A stretch of DNA of 64,000 nucleotides from Papio anubis (lineage: Eukaryota; Chordata; Mammalia; Primates; Cercopithecidae), in NCBI RefSeq assembly GCF_008728515.1, contig NC_044985.1, forward strand, positions 84,545,392 to 84,609,391, in the 5' to 3' direction. Every line of letters starts with the position of its first letter. Within the stretch, counting starts at the first letter, position 1. The notes beneath the pieces are model-generated. The model ran no database searches. It saw only the letters and a list, made by a program, of their open reading frames with translations, and was not told where the DNA came from. This document shows, in pieces, positions 34,901 to 45,868 of this stretch. Both the position numbers and the translations under genes were made by a program.

Positions 34901-37900
34901 AGAGCAAGCCATCAAGCACTTGAAGGTATTAGAACCATGCCTTGACAAAACAAACTATTCTGCTTTTACGTGGGGATCAGTGAACTGTGACTATACTTTT
35001 TAAAGAGGATTTATTGCATCCTGTGGTTCCTGGGGATGGCCCACAAGTAAATAGACAAATAGTAACATTAACTATTGAGGATAATCCTCTGAATTGGTCT
35101 GTGGTTCACAGATTAAAAACAAGAATATGGCCTGGCCAGGCATAATGGCTCACACCTGTAAAACCAGCACTTTGGGAAGCCAGCGCGGGAGGATTGCTTG
35201 AGCTCAGTTTAAGACCTGCCTGGCAACGTAGTGAGACCTCATCTCTACTAAAAATCACAAAAAGCCAGTCATAGTGGCACATGCCTGTAGTTCCAGCTAC
35301 TCAGGAGGCTGAGGCAGAGGATCGCTGGAGCCCTTAAGATCAAGACTGCAGTGAGCTTACGATGGTTTTGTCAGACAGAGCCTGGGCGACAGGGCGAGAT
35401 CCTGCCTCAAAAAAAAAACATGATGAAAAGGAACTTAAGCCTGTAATTAGATGTTTGCTTTTGAAGCAGGTATTGGAAAATACTAATATTGTTTGACATT
35501 TACTTGGACTACTTGGTATAGTATTGTTTATTTTACTTAGCTACTTAAGTCAATTTTCTGGGTTTTTTGGGTTTTTTTGGTTTTTTTTTTTTTTTTTGAC
35601 AGTCTCACTCTGTCACCCAGGCTGGAGTGCAGTGATGTGATCTCAGCTCACTGCAGTCTCCATCTCCTGGGTTCAAGCGGTTCTGCCTCCTCAGCCTCCC
35701 AAGTAGTGCCTGGCTAATTTTTGTATTTTTAGTAGAGACAGGGTTTTACCATGTTGGCCAGGCTGCTGTCAAACTCCTGACCTCAAGTGATCCACCTCCT
35801 TGGCCTCCCAAAGTGTTGGGATTACAGACGTAAGCCACTGCGGCTCACGTCTTTTTAAAATTTCTGGTAAATGAGCTATAGTTTGCAGTGATTATAAAAG
35901 ATGAGTTAAGTTCTGTATTGTCTGTATTGTAGGAGTTTTGTAATGGACAGTTATTTGTAATTAATGACTGAATCTTCTCTCCCTTCCTTTAACAGCAATA
36001 CAGCCCTCTACTTGCTGCCTTTACTACTCAAGGTCAGTCTGAGCTGACTCTGTTACTGAAGATTCAGGAGTATTGCTATGACAACATTCATTTCATGAAA
36101 GCCTTCCAGAAAATAGTGGTGCTTTTTTATAAAGGTAATTTAGATTTTGAATTTTGTAAATAACATTTAATAAAAATCCTTGTAAATACAAAATGATCCA
36201 AATGATGAGTTATCTGGACATCAGCTGCCTGAAATATTTTACTTCTGGTTATGAGTCGCCCCTGATTAAATTGGGTGCTTTTTAGTGCACTGGTATTTGT
36301 TTAAAACATCTAAACCCTATTCACAAGTTAAAGTATGAAATCCAAAGCCGTCATTATGCGTCCTCAAACTTTGCCTCATACTCTAACCAGCTGTACGTTC
36401 CCCAAAGTTCAGCTAGATTCGATGGCTCACACTTATGATCCTAACACTTTGGGAGTCTGAGGCAGGAGGATCGCTTGAGCCCAGGAGTTCAAGACCGGCC
36501 TGGACTACATAAGGAGACCTCGTCTCTATTAGAAAATTAGCCAGGCAATGGTGGCGCAAGCCTGTAGTCCCAGCAACTCAGAAGGCTGAGGTAGGAGGAT
36601 CGCTTGAGCCTAGGAGGTCAAGGCTGCAGTGAACCAAGATTGTGCCACTGCACTCCAGCAGCCTGGGGAACAAATGAGACCCTGTTTCCAAAAAAAAAAG
36701 CAAAAACCGGGTCCTGTAGTCTTAGCTCTATATAGTCATAGCTCTGGAGTTTTCAGCCTGTGTGAATCCTGCTTCTGTTCATCTTACCCTCCCACCCAGT
36801 GTTGACTTTCAGTAGTCCTTCAAGACCAGTTCAGAGTGCTTCTATAGCAACCCCAATTTCAGTTATCGTTCCCTTTTCTCTTGATCCCAATTTTAGAAAC
36901 GTGGTCTAGTGGTTAGTAAAGACGAGACCCCTGTTGGGAGAAAATCCATTGCAGTTGGTCATAACACTTTGAAATTCTGCACTAATCAGACCAGCCTTGA
37001 TCCTATGGAGTGTAGTTGGTGTGCACACATGCATTATTCTATCCTCCAGTTCTCATGGATGTTTTTAACTTTTCAGCAGTTTGTTTGCTAAGCAGGCATT
37101 TGCACATTTGGTGATTGTTCTAACTCTGTCTGAGTAGAGTATATTAAAACTCCCCTAATGCAGTGAGTTTTCTTTCCAGCTGAAGTCCTGAGTGAAGAGC
37201 CCATTTTGAAGTGGTATAAAGATGCACATGTTGCGAAGGGGAAGAGTGTTTTCCTTGAGCAAATGAAAAAGTTTGTAGAATGGCTCAAAAATGCAGAAGA
37301 AGGTAAGGATTTTCCTTTGTTTGATAATGCTCATTTTAATGTGGCCATAATATATCTTCACACGTGCTTCCTTCTTTCTAATGCCACTTTGTACCTGGAG
37401 TAGAGATTTTTGTTAACTTATAAGGCAGGTGGCAAAAGCTAGAGTTTAATTATTACAGTATATTTATGGCTCAGCCATAATAGTAAATGTTTTTGGTGAA
37501 ATGGAAATTTTTGAGAATATTTAATGTTTATAAATTTGTGGATTTCTTTTTTTTACTTTTCTGTAATTAAAAATATAGAGACAGGGTCTCACTATGTTGC
37601 CGAGGCTGGTCTTGAACTCCTGGGCTCAAGCAGCCCTCCTGCCTCAGCCTCACAAAGTGCAGGGATCACAGATGTTACTGCACCCAGCCAGATTTTGGGA
37701 TTTCCAAGTGAATGCTTTTGAATATCTCCCTCATCTAAATAGGGTATTAATAAAATTCCTTAACAGCTTCAAAGTTATATGGAGGCTGGGTGTGGTGTCT
37801 CACACCTGTAATCCTAGCATTTTGGGAGGCTGAGGCGTTCAGGTCACTTGAAGGCAGGAGTTTGAGGCCAGCCTGGCCAACATGGGAAACCCTGTCTCTA

Positions 37901-38169
37901 CTAAAAATTTAAAAATTAGCCAGTTTTGGTGGTGGGCGCCTGTAGTCCCAGCTACTCGAGAAACTGAAGTGGGAGGATCACTTGAACCCTGGAGGCAGAG
38001 GTTGCAGTGAGCCAAGAGGGTACCACTGCACTGTGACCTGTGGGAAGGAGGGAGACTCTATCTTAAAAAAGCTTTGAAGTTATAAATGGGTACTTTGCTT
38101 TCTGATATATAATGTTTGCTTTTTTCCCCTATTCTAGAATCTGAATCTGAAACTGAAGAAGGTGACTGA
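28987..38169 (+). CDS. BZW1: BZW1, basic leucine zipper and W2 domain protein 1 (eIF5-mimic protein)
   Basis: The gene encodes a cytoplasmic regulator of translation initiation. Its C-terminal W2/HEAT-like domain resembles those of eIF5 and eIF2B-epsilon, and family members compete with eIF5 for eIF2 and eIF3 and raise start-codon stringency. Coding exons are 28987-29050 (exon starts 28977), 31394-31570, 31720-31814, 32378-32443, 33151-33286, 34015-34124, 34250-34420, 34779-34925, 35996-36134, 37180-37302 and 38138-38169. All introns are GT-AG and all phases join cleanly to 419 residues, the usual family length. The N-terminus is MNNQKQQKPTLSGQRF. The W2 domain covers about residues 248-415, with aromatic/acidic boxes near ILKWYKDA and FVEWLKNAEEE, and the chain ends in an acidic tail (ESETEEGD). 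The ATG at 28987 is chosen because it is the first in the spliced message and an in-frame TAA lies just upstream. Its context is weak (TTTTATGA). No frameshift or missing exon is seen, so the gene looks intact. Confidence 0.97.
29881..30177 (-). mobile_element. Alu in BZW1 intron 2
   Basis: Reverse AluY/S body with a local duplication, AGAGTGCTGGAGTGCAG. The target duplication TAG(C/T)TGGTAAATTTTCTT flanks it. Confidence 0.94.
30640..30835 (-). mobile_element. MIR in BZW1 intron 2
   Basis: Reverse MIR landmarks are 'cttatccccattttacag', 'tttgaatcaggcagtttaac' and 'ccagagcccatgctctgaac'. Confidence 0.82.
30886..30970 (+). mobile_element. MIR 3' part in BZW1 intron 2
   Basis: 'ctcacaaagttgttaacagg' then 'attaaagcaaatgcttaat' and 'gggtgctcattaaatgt' match the MIR 3' half. 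Confidence 0.65.
32546..32835 (-). mobile_element. Alu in BZW1 intron 5
   Basis: A (GGTT)n/T tail, then a reverse Alu body ending CACGCCTGGCC. Confidence 0.94.
32878..33085 (-). mobile_element. MIR in BZW1 intron 5
   Basis: 'ttattatccacattttatat', 'gagtaacttgccgaagatca' and 'ccagagcccacgtgttgaac' are reverse MIR words. Confidence 0.8.
33720..33850 (-). mobile_element. MIR fragment in BZW1 intron 6
   Basis: 'aattctcacaacagccttg', 'tgccctcaatttatacttt' and 'aagtaacttggccaagaat' are reverse MIR words. Confidence 0.7.
35133..35420 (+). mobile_element. AluJ-like in BZW1 intron 9
   Basis: GGCCAGGCATAATGGC to an A10 tail. It is diverged and has several small deletions. Confidence 0.92.
35580..35850 (-). 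mobile_element. Alu in BZW1 intron 9
   Basis: A long T-run, then a reverse body. About 25 bp are missing in the right arm after 'cctcccaagtagt'. With the preceding forward Alu it forms an inverted pair about 160 bp apart. Confidence 0.92.
36411..36700 (+). mobile_element. AluJ-like in BZW1 intron 10
   Basis: 'gctagattcgatggctcac' to an A10 tail. It is strongly diverged from the Alu consensus. Confidence 0.9.
37572..37689 (-). mobile_element. Alu left-monomer fragment in BZW1 intron 11
   Basis: 'gtctcactatgttgccgagg' to 'gttactgcacccagcc' is one Alu arm in reverse. Confidence 0.82.
37783..38065 (+). mobile_element. Alu in BZW1 intron 11
   Basis: GGCTGGGTGTGGTGTCTC to CTATCTTAAAAAA. It ends about 70 bp before the acceptor of the last exon. 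Confidence 0.93.
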
Positions 38170-39599
38170 ATTTTGAAACTACACCCTCAGTAAAGCAAAC
38201 AGGAGTTGTAGATAAAATGTCATGTCTCATGTGTCCTGGTTCTTACATCTTCCTACCTCCCTGTATCAAGCATGATATAAGGGCTTTCATGGCAAATTTT
38301 ATTTTAACTGTTTCTATGGTTGCTGGAAATGTTGGGTTTAGTTTCTAAAACCATGTTTTAAGTAGCTACAGGAGCTATAGATTTGAATCTAATGTTGCAT
38401 TAGTCTTTTCAGTTATCTTCTACCTCCTGTATTTTCTACTGTAATAATGTAATTTAAGGACTTCCACAATGAACAGTTCACTTTATTCCCTGGGTTTTCT
38501 ATAAACAGTTTTCAAGATATGATTTGGTTAAAAAATAATTTGTTATAAAAATTCTGTTTGCAAATTAAACTGGAAAAGTATCCAAAGTCTCAAAAGGCAA
38601 TGATTTGTGTGATAATATGGCATGCCCGGAGCCCTACTCATCAATGAAAACCCCATATGTAATAATCAAATTCATTTAACATGAATCTTGAATATGTGGA
38701 CCATTGCTTGCATGTTAACTTTTTTTTTTTTTTTTTTTTTTTTTTGCATTTTTAACTCCAGATGTCCTAAAGCTCAATTGTTTGCTCTCTGGTTTTCATC
38801 CTTAGAGAAACCATGGAGAACAGACTTGAGAAGTTTAGGAAATCATAATGGGAAGAAGAAAGTTGAGCTTTTTCCCCTTGAGAAACTTATGCATTTAGTT
38901 TGTATCTTTCCAGGCAAAACAAATGGGTATTCTTTTCATACAGCCATTTTCAAATGAACCTTAGAAAAGTCTTAACATTTAAGGTATTTTATGCACAGAA
39001 TACACTTAGATTGATGGGAAAGAACTCATAACGGAGTTTGAGTGAAGAAAATGACTGATGTACTAAACCCAGTAGAAATTGTTGAAAATGTTAAAGGTCA
39101 GCATGTTCTAATTGGGAATCTAGATATAGCTTAGATTTCCTATTGTCTTAGAGTATTTGCTATAACAAATGAAGTGCAATGACAATTATATATTCCTACT
39201 CGGTCATACTGGACTGGCTTCGTCTTAACATACTCAGTAATGACTCAAGCCTCTGGCTATTAACATACCCTAGTTGCCATTTTTTAATTGCCATGAGCCA
39301 GATACTTCTTGGTATACAATTGATCCATTTATTTTAATGGCTGCCTTTTCATTTTCATCTTTTCTTGCTGCTACCCATCTATGTATGTAGTCATTGGGGG
39401 GAAATGTAGCCACATTTTTTATGGGAAGACTTTGTGTTAAAAGTGAACATTTTGAAGGTTTTTAACTGGTGAGACTAGCCTGGAATAATGCCACCAGAGA
39501 CTGAGTGGAAATCGCCCCTTTTGAAGGTGCCATTCTTATGAGCCAAAAGTTTGTCATTTAAAAGTTCATTTTGAGGGAATAACATGTAATATAATTTGA

Positions 39600-39605
39600 A
39601 ATAAA
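39600..39605 (+). terminator. AATAAA, candidate internal poly(A) signal
   Basis: AATAAA followed by GGTATAG, within the 3' UTR. Use is not shown by sequence alone. Confidence 0.4.
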
Positions 39606-39781
39606 GGTATAGAACCTTAAAAAGAATATTATAACTGATTGTTGTGAATGGGGTGAATTTGTTAAATGAATAACTTTGATAAAGTTTTTCATGCACAGAC
39701 AAAATGTATTCACTAGATTTCTACGTAGTGATCTGCTTTTACTTTGTAATTTGTAGTTCTCAAAAGACTTTTTTTTTAAAA

Positions 39782-39787
39782 AATAAA
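39782..39787 (+). terminator. BZW1: AATAAA, likely main BZW1 poly(A) signal
   Basis: The signal is embedded in TTTAAAAAATAAAGTCC. Downstream comes a strongly T-rich stretch (39823-39903), which fits a downstream element. Confidence 0.65.
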
Positions 39788-39822
39788 GTCCATACTTACA
39801 CTTAGGCTTTATACATCAGTCC

Positions 39823-39903
39823 TTTTTTCTTTTTTTTTTTTTTTTTTTTTTATTTTCTTTTTTTTTACTTTTGTTTTTTTTTTTTTTTTTTTTTTTTTTT
39901 TTG
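39823..39903. repeat. T-rich low-complexity tract
   Basis: About 80 bases almost all T, broken by single A, C or G bases. No Alu body is attached, so it is not an Alu tail. Confidence 0.9.
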
Positions 39904-40803
39904 TAAATTCCATGTTATTACCTAGTGGTATTGTATGTTGTGTGTTCAGATGTCTTTACTGTATCTGTATACCATTAAGTAATAATTAGACTCCCAAACT
40001 GTAAACCACCTACACAGAATTCTGATGTAGCTAAAACTACATTAATATTTCTACAGCCAATTCATTGCATGTTTCTGCCGTATAAAGTGCCATTTTATAC
40101 TGTGTATAGTGAAAAAGTGTCATCTTCCAGAACTACATTATAATCTTTGATCGTTTGTTTCTTCATAATGACAGAGTAGTGTTTCTTAGTACAATATAGT
40201 AAGTGGGTATCACTGTGACAGTAATAGTGTAAAGAAAGGGAATGCTTTATAAAAAGACTGCAGATTCTATTCCATATAAAAAGATTCTATTCTGAATCTT
40301 AAGTGGTAATTTTAGAATTCAGGTGCCAGTGCCAGCCTATGGCCTCAAATACGTAATTCTTAATATAGATGTTAAATTATACTTTTAATTATGATTGGAT
40401 AAATGTTGATTTTTCTAACAGTGTCAGTTTCTAAGGATGTCTCCTCTTGGAAACTAAATGAGTTTTTAGAGCTGGTCATAAGTTTCTTAGCCTTACTCTG
40501 AGTTATAGATGTTATTTCATTATATATATAGATGTTTATTCCATTCTTATTTAACAAAAAAAAAAAAAGCTTCCTTCCATATACCAAAAATGCTACAGGA
40601 TATTTTGAAATAGCATAATGATTTTAGTTAGGGGAAATGCATGGGACCAAGAGGTTGGACTTCTAATTGTTTTTCGAAAGCTTTTTTCCATTATACCCCC
40701 AGCCTTTTTAGACTTTTTTTCTAATAGAGTCCCCCATGAATTTTAATACCATAGATATGCTGCATATGTACCGTATCTCTGCTTTATACATGCAAAGAGT
40801 AAA

Positions 40804-41098
40804 TTTTTTTTTTTTTTTTTTTTGAGACAGAGTCTCTGTTGCCCAGGCTGGAGTGCAGTTGCATGACGTCAGTTCACTGCAATCTCTGCCTCCCAGGTTC
40901 AAGCAATTTTCCTGTCTCAGCTTCCTGAGTAGCTGGGATTACAGGCGGCTACCACCACCCCTGGCTAATTTTTGTATTTTTAGTAGAGATGGGGTTTCAC
41001 CGTGTTCGTCAGGCTGGTCTCAAACTCCTGACGTCATGATCTGCCCGCCTTGGCCTCCCAAAGTGCTGGGATTACAGGCGTGAGCCACTGCGCCCAAC
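40804..41098 (-). mobile_element. Alu
   Basis: A T20 run, then GAGACAGAGTCTCTGTTGCC to CTGCGCCCAACC. Confidence 0.95.
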
Positions 41099-42858
41099 CA
41101 AAAAATTTTTTTTAATCCTTCTTGGTAGTGATTGACCCCCATTGAGAATGCATGCTCTAGTCTTTTTTAAAAGGGAAGAAGACCTAGTGATAGGCCTTTG
41201 CATTGGCAAGCATGTCTATACTGTGAAGTAGTAGTTTTTCTGTCAGGGTCAATAGAAAATAGATGAAATTCATTTTCAGCCAACCTTTCACCGGTTGTGC
41301 TTTGTACCTTAATCCACCACAGGCAACAGGCAAAGCATTTCCCACTGTCTTTCAAGGTCTTAACAGATTCTTACCTGATTGTAAATGTATCACTAAGTAG
41401 AATCATTTGGGTTCCTTTTATAAAAATCAGTGAAAATCCTCTAGATGAATGAATTAAAGTTGTAGGCATAACACTGATAAACGGTATTGAAATTTCACTG
41501 AGAAACCTCTGCTCTCATACTCAAGTAGGCTGCTTGCAGAAACTGACAACTATTGGTTGGCTTTAATGTAATGTAGATGCCAAAGTTTTAGTGTACAGTG
41601 TTAATTTCAACTACCAAATTACCTTTGTACAAATATTCCTCAGATACTGTCTACAGGTGCCATGTAAAATAGGTTAATAGGTATTTGCAAGTTCTGGTAA
41701 ATTGCCTTGCTATGATTTTTCATGTTCAGTATTAGTCCCCTAGTATCAATATGAAGTTTTTCTATTCCCCAGCCTACTAAGGCCTAAAGGTTAAAATGCC
41801 AGGAATAAAAAGGTTTTCAATGGGCTTAATTTAAGTGGAATCTGGATGATGTGATAAGTACTCTTGTCTTCAGAGTAATGAGTTTATAATTGGCTTTTGT
41901 CCAAGAACTTTAAGTGGATTAATATCTTAACAATCTTTGACACAATTATATGAAACTGGATCAGAAAGGCTTCCTGACTCCTTTCTCTTCACTTTTTTTC
42001 TCCCAACTTAACTACAGGCAATTAACAGTCATTTTAAATCTAGTTATTTTTATTTTCCAGTGTATTTATTATCCTTTTATCTTTATGCTAGGAGTATAGT
42101 CTCACTTCTTAATGAGTTGATGGGATGAAGATACTTTTAAATGTGCTCAATCACTGTCATTTTAGTAACCCTGAATCAGAACCTCAGTTGTTAAAAGGCT
42201 TAACTGCTTGTGGCGACTACTGTAGTGCCCTAGAGAGGACAGTGGTTAAAATCTGCAGAATCCCTTGCTTTGTCATCTTCATCCAGAAGGACTGATACCT
42301 TGTTAAACTGTGATATGATTAGAATGTTTGTGGTTGTGTAGTGCATTTAGGGTGCTACAGCGTTAATCAAACATAATTGAGCTGTTCTGTTTCCAGTCAG
42401 TGTAACCATTTAAAAATACCTTGGCAAAACAAGCTAGGAGCTAGTTCATGCTAATATTCTTAAGGACAACAACAGTTTACAGCTTCTTTTTTTTTTTTTT
42501 TTTTTTAATCTGAAATCCTGAAGGCTGTGCTTAAAAGTTAACTTAGAGATAAACCTGTTGGAAATAAGTGATTCATTTATAGACTGAAGCCTCTATGACT
42601 TCAAAAAGATACTCTGCAGTCTCTGGCATTTGAAGGACAAAGTATTTTCTCTGTAAATACACCTCATTTCCATTCTAGTTAGGAGTAATGGCGCCCAGCA
42701 CAGCACACACAATGGAGAAAACTGGATAGCTGGTAACTCACTTAGCTCTTGGCACTCTGAACAACCTCAAATGCGGCCATCCAAGCCAGTAATTCTACTG
42801 CTGCATTATTTCTGTGTTTAACTGTGAAACTTGCTGCTTGTCTGTACCCTTGAAATTG

Positions 42859-42864
42859 AATAAA
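42859..42864 (+). terminator. AATAAA, candidate distal poly(A) signal
   Basis: ATTGAATAAAATTTCATG with GT-rich sequence 40-60 bases downstream. Confidence 0.4.
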
Positions 42865-43313
42865 ATTTCATGAGACTCCTTGTTAATGTAGAGAAAAGCA
42901 ATGACTGTTGAGTTGGTTGTACACTAAGGCCTCAGTCCTTGACCTTCCCCATTTTGCTCAGTGTTTTAAATACGACGTAAAGGCCTGTTTCCAGATATTT
43001 TTCCTCCAGACTCAAAGTTGTACATTTGTAAGACTCACATGTACCTCAAACTGTTTGTACATGTTCCAAAAATGCCAGTGTTTAATTCAAAAGAGATGAA
43101 TGCAGTCTACTCCAGAATGCTTCGAGTCCTGTCCACTGTAACTCCAAAATAATCTCAAATGTCACCGCAATTCGGGCCACCAGCATCTCACCTAGTTACT
43201 AAGTGATTTTTGCATCCACTTTTGTGCATCTCATCTTTTAACAGCAAGAGTTGTCTTTGGATGTAGTTTACCAGTTGAAAATCTTTGTCTTTGCCTAGGT
43301 GGTCTTTCATGAA

Positions 43314-43460
43314 CTATTCAGCTTCATCTGCCTTTTCCTCTTCATCACTATGTGCTGTGTAGTTGGCAGAGCTTATCCCATCCAAACCTGCAGGTAATTG
43401 AACAAGCTGATTACTAACTGGATTAGTATCCAGGGAATAGTGAAGATAGGAAAAAGGAGA
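43314..43460 (-). other. Unrecognised terminal-exon-like frame
   Basis: On the minus strand a frame of 48 codons ends in TAG at 43314-43316. Just upstream of its middle is a good acceptor shape: a pyrimidine-rich tract, a TACTAAT branch-like word and CAG. From that acceptor it reads LVSNQ-like (depending on phase), then LPAGLDGISSANYTAH and an acidic end SDEEEKADEAE. I do not recognise the protein. It could be a terminal exon of an unknown transcript, a retrocopy fragment, or chance. Confidence 0.25.
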
Positions 43461-43487
43461 TTATAAAGCCCATCAGTTAATCCCATT

Positions 43488-43613
43488 TGTGTTTTGTGTT
43501 TTGAGCTGGCCTTGCCCTGTCGCCCGGGCTGACATGATCACAGCCGAGTGCAGCCTCAAACTCCTGGGCTCAAGCAATCCTCGCATCTCAGTGGCTGGGA
43601 CTGCAGGTGTCAC
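43488..43613 (-). mobile_element. Alu fragment
   Basis: 'ccctgtcgcccgggctgac', 'cagcctcaaactcctgggct' and 'gtggctgggactgcaggtgt' in reverse Alu order. Large parts are missing. Confidence 0.8.
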
Positions 43614-44084
43614 GCTTAATACTGTTATTAAAAAGACAACTAGGAGGGACGTTTGCTTGTAGAATGAAAACTTAGTGAATTCCAAGTATTAGGAAGCAGC
43701 TTTTCTTGGCAAGATGAGATGCAAGCTATTTGTGTCCTGTGGTTAGTATTGCTATGACTGATGTGACCAAGACAGAATGAGAAGCTGGCAGTCCACAAAT
43801 GTGAAACATATACTGTCAGGCCCTCTGCTGAGCTTTAGGACTATGGTAATGAACAGCACTGGACCCCAAGATTCAAGCCTATAGGAGGAGATAGGAAATG
43901 AAGAGCAGACTGAATGCAAAACAAAAGGATGTGGGAGGAACTGTCAAATTGGAGAGTCCAATCTCAAGGATATAATCTGTAAATTATTAGGATACCATGA
44001 AAGACAAATTGCACTTGCTGATAAAATATGGTTTGCAAGCCCCTAATATCTGAACAAAACAGTGCATAGCTACAGTCTAATGGA
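43614..44084. other. Intergenic, possibly L2-like
   Basis: 'gtcaggccctctgctgagc...ggtaatgaacagcactggac' resembles reverse L2 very weakly. Nothing else is seen. Confidence 0.3.
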
Positions 44085-44202
44085 GAAAGATCTGTCTCCA
44101 TCTATTAGCTGTGTGACTGGGCAAATAATTTAGCGTCTGAATCTTGTTTCATAAACCTGTAAAATGAGAACAGCAATCCAATTTTGATTAAATGATATCA
44201 TT
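44085..44202 (+). mobile_element. MIR fragment
   Basis: 'tattagctgtgtgactgggc', 'aaataatttagcgtctgaat' and 'cataaacctgtaaaatgaga' match the MIR core. Confidence 0.75.
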
Positions 44203-44363
44203 GCTGAGCACAGTGGCACACACCTGTAATTTCAGCTACTGGGGAGGCTGAGATAAAGGATTGCTTGAGTCCAGGAGTTTGAGGATATAGTGAGCTATGA
44301 TCATATGTGATAATAGCCACTGCCCTCCAGCCTGGAACATAGCAAAAAAAAAAAAAAAAAAAA
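44203..44363 (+). mobile_element. Alu right-monomer (FRAM-like)
   Basis: Only one arm: GCTGAGCACAGTGGCACAC to an A19 tail. The flanks share TATCATT. Confidence 0.8.
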
Positions 44364-44550
44364 TCGTATCATTTTACCCAGTGATAAAATGACAGTCTCA
44401 ACTACATGGGGCAGTTGAGAAGTTCTACTTAAAGGTGCTTAACCTGGCACATATTCGCTCAGTGAATGGTGACTGTTTTTATGTTCACCAAGGATGGGTG
44501 CATGGAAAAGCCAAGAGCTGTGGGCAGTGTGCCAAAGTCCTAAATACAGG

Positions 44551-44852
44551 GGTTTTTGTTGTTTTGTTTTGAGACTGAGTTTCACTCGTTGCCCAGGCTG
44601 GAGTGCAATAGCACGATCTCGGCTCACTGCAACCTCCGCCTCCCGGGTTCAAGTGATTCTCCTGCCTCAGCCTCCCTAGTAGCTGGGATTACAGGCATGT
44701 GCCACCATGTCCGGCTAATTTTGTTTGTATTTTTAGTAGAGATGGGGTTTCTCCATGTTGGTCAGGCTGGTCTCGAACTCCCAACCTCAGGTGATCCACC
44801 TGCCTCGGCCTCCCAAAGTGCTGGGATATAGGTGTGAGCCACCGTGCCCAGC
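44551..44852 (-). mobile_element. Alu
   Basis: A (TTTTG)n tail, then a reverse body ending CGTGCCCAGCC. The target duplication CCTAAATACA lies on both sides. Confidence 0.95.
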
Positions 44853-45082
44853 CCTAAATACAAGTTTTTATGTTTGATAGGAACTGGTGGAAGGTAATTT
44901 AAGTTCCAGCAGCCATCATTATGATGCCTGCTTTAGCAACTATAAAAACGGAGAAGCAAGATAGTAGCTGAAATCCTCATAGCCCAGTAGTGAATGATAA
45001 TCATGCTTTGTATGACTGGTCAAGTATTCAGTCAATCTCACAAAATCCTTTGTAATAACAGTATAAATATTATCAACTTCTA

Positions 45083-45388
45083 GGCCGGGCGCGGTGGCTC
45101 AAGCCTGTAATCCCAGCACTTTGGGAGGCCGAGACGGGCGGATCATGAGGTCAGGAGATCAAGACCATCCTGGCTGACACGGTGAAACCCCGTCTCTACT
45201 AAAAAATACAAAAAACTAGCCGGGCGAAGTGATGGGCGCCTGTAGTCCCAGCTACTCGGGAGGCTGAGGCAGGAGAATGGCGGGAACCCCGGAGGCGGAG
45301 CTTGCAGTGAGCTGAGATCCGGCCACTGCACTCCAGCCTGGGCGGCAGAGCGAGACTCCGTCTCAAAAAAAAAATAAATAAAAATAAA
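45083..45388 (+). mobile_element. Young AluYR-type element
   Basis: It is full length with most CpGs kept. It carries GGCTCAAGCCTG, GAGACGGGC, AAAAAATACAAAAAACTAG and GATCCGGCCACTGC, base changes known from Old World monkey AluYR subfamilies. A perfect 19-bp target duplication, TAAATATTATCAACTTCTA, lies at 45064-45082 and 45389-45407. Confidence 0.9.
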
Positions 45389-45868
45389 TAAATATTATCA
45401 ACTTCTAAGAACAAGAGAGAAGAGTTAATGGCAGGCGAAAAATATCCAACTAATGGAAGAAGGCAAGCAGATATGACCAACAGCCCAGCTTGGTTTTAGC
45501 TTTCTCTGTTCTGCCAAGCCCCTGTGGTGCCGCAGGTTGCTAACAACAACCCAAGAAGTTGATTGGAACTGCAAAACTCAGCAAGGTCTTGGGAGTCAGG
45601 GATGCTAGTTTCTTCTGAGAATGGGAGTGAGTAGAGTGGAGCTGAAAACAAGTTTATTGAATGTCTTAGGCCATCCTTTCCCCTTATGCGGGCAGGTGAG
45701 TGCCCCTACACAAATTCAGCAGAAAACAGAAGTTTCACCATCTGCAAAAGTTGGGAAAAGGTGAGGAGAGGGTGATAACGTACTGGGGATACCAGACAGA
45801 TAAGAGTAAAAAAGCGTAAAAAAGAGTAAAAAAGAGTTAAAAAAAAGTATCAAAAATAAAAATAATGG

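Larger units (their letters stand above)
38170..39800 (+). other. BZW1: BZW1 3' UTR
   Basis: The last exon continues past the TGA at 38167-38169 without a splice donor that I can support. Possible poly(A) signals are ATTAAA at 38564-38569, AATAAA at 39600-39605 and AATAAA at 39782-39787. The last is the best candidate for the main end. A T-run of about 30 bases lies at 38720-38746. Confidence 0.75.
39904..42865 (+). other. Possible extended BZW1 3' UTR
   Basis: No separate gene is recognised. Apart from one Alu (40804-41098) and T-runs (42487-42507), the sequence looks unique and ends at an AATAAA (42859-42864) followed by a GT-rich stretch (TTGAGTTGGTTGTAC). It may be a long alternative 3' UTR or plain intergenic DNA. 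Confidence 0.35.

Noticed and set aside
38711..38746. Long T-run in the BZW1 3' UTR as an Alu tail
   Set aside because: No Alu or L1 body adjoins it on either side, so it is treated as simple sequence.
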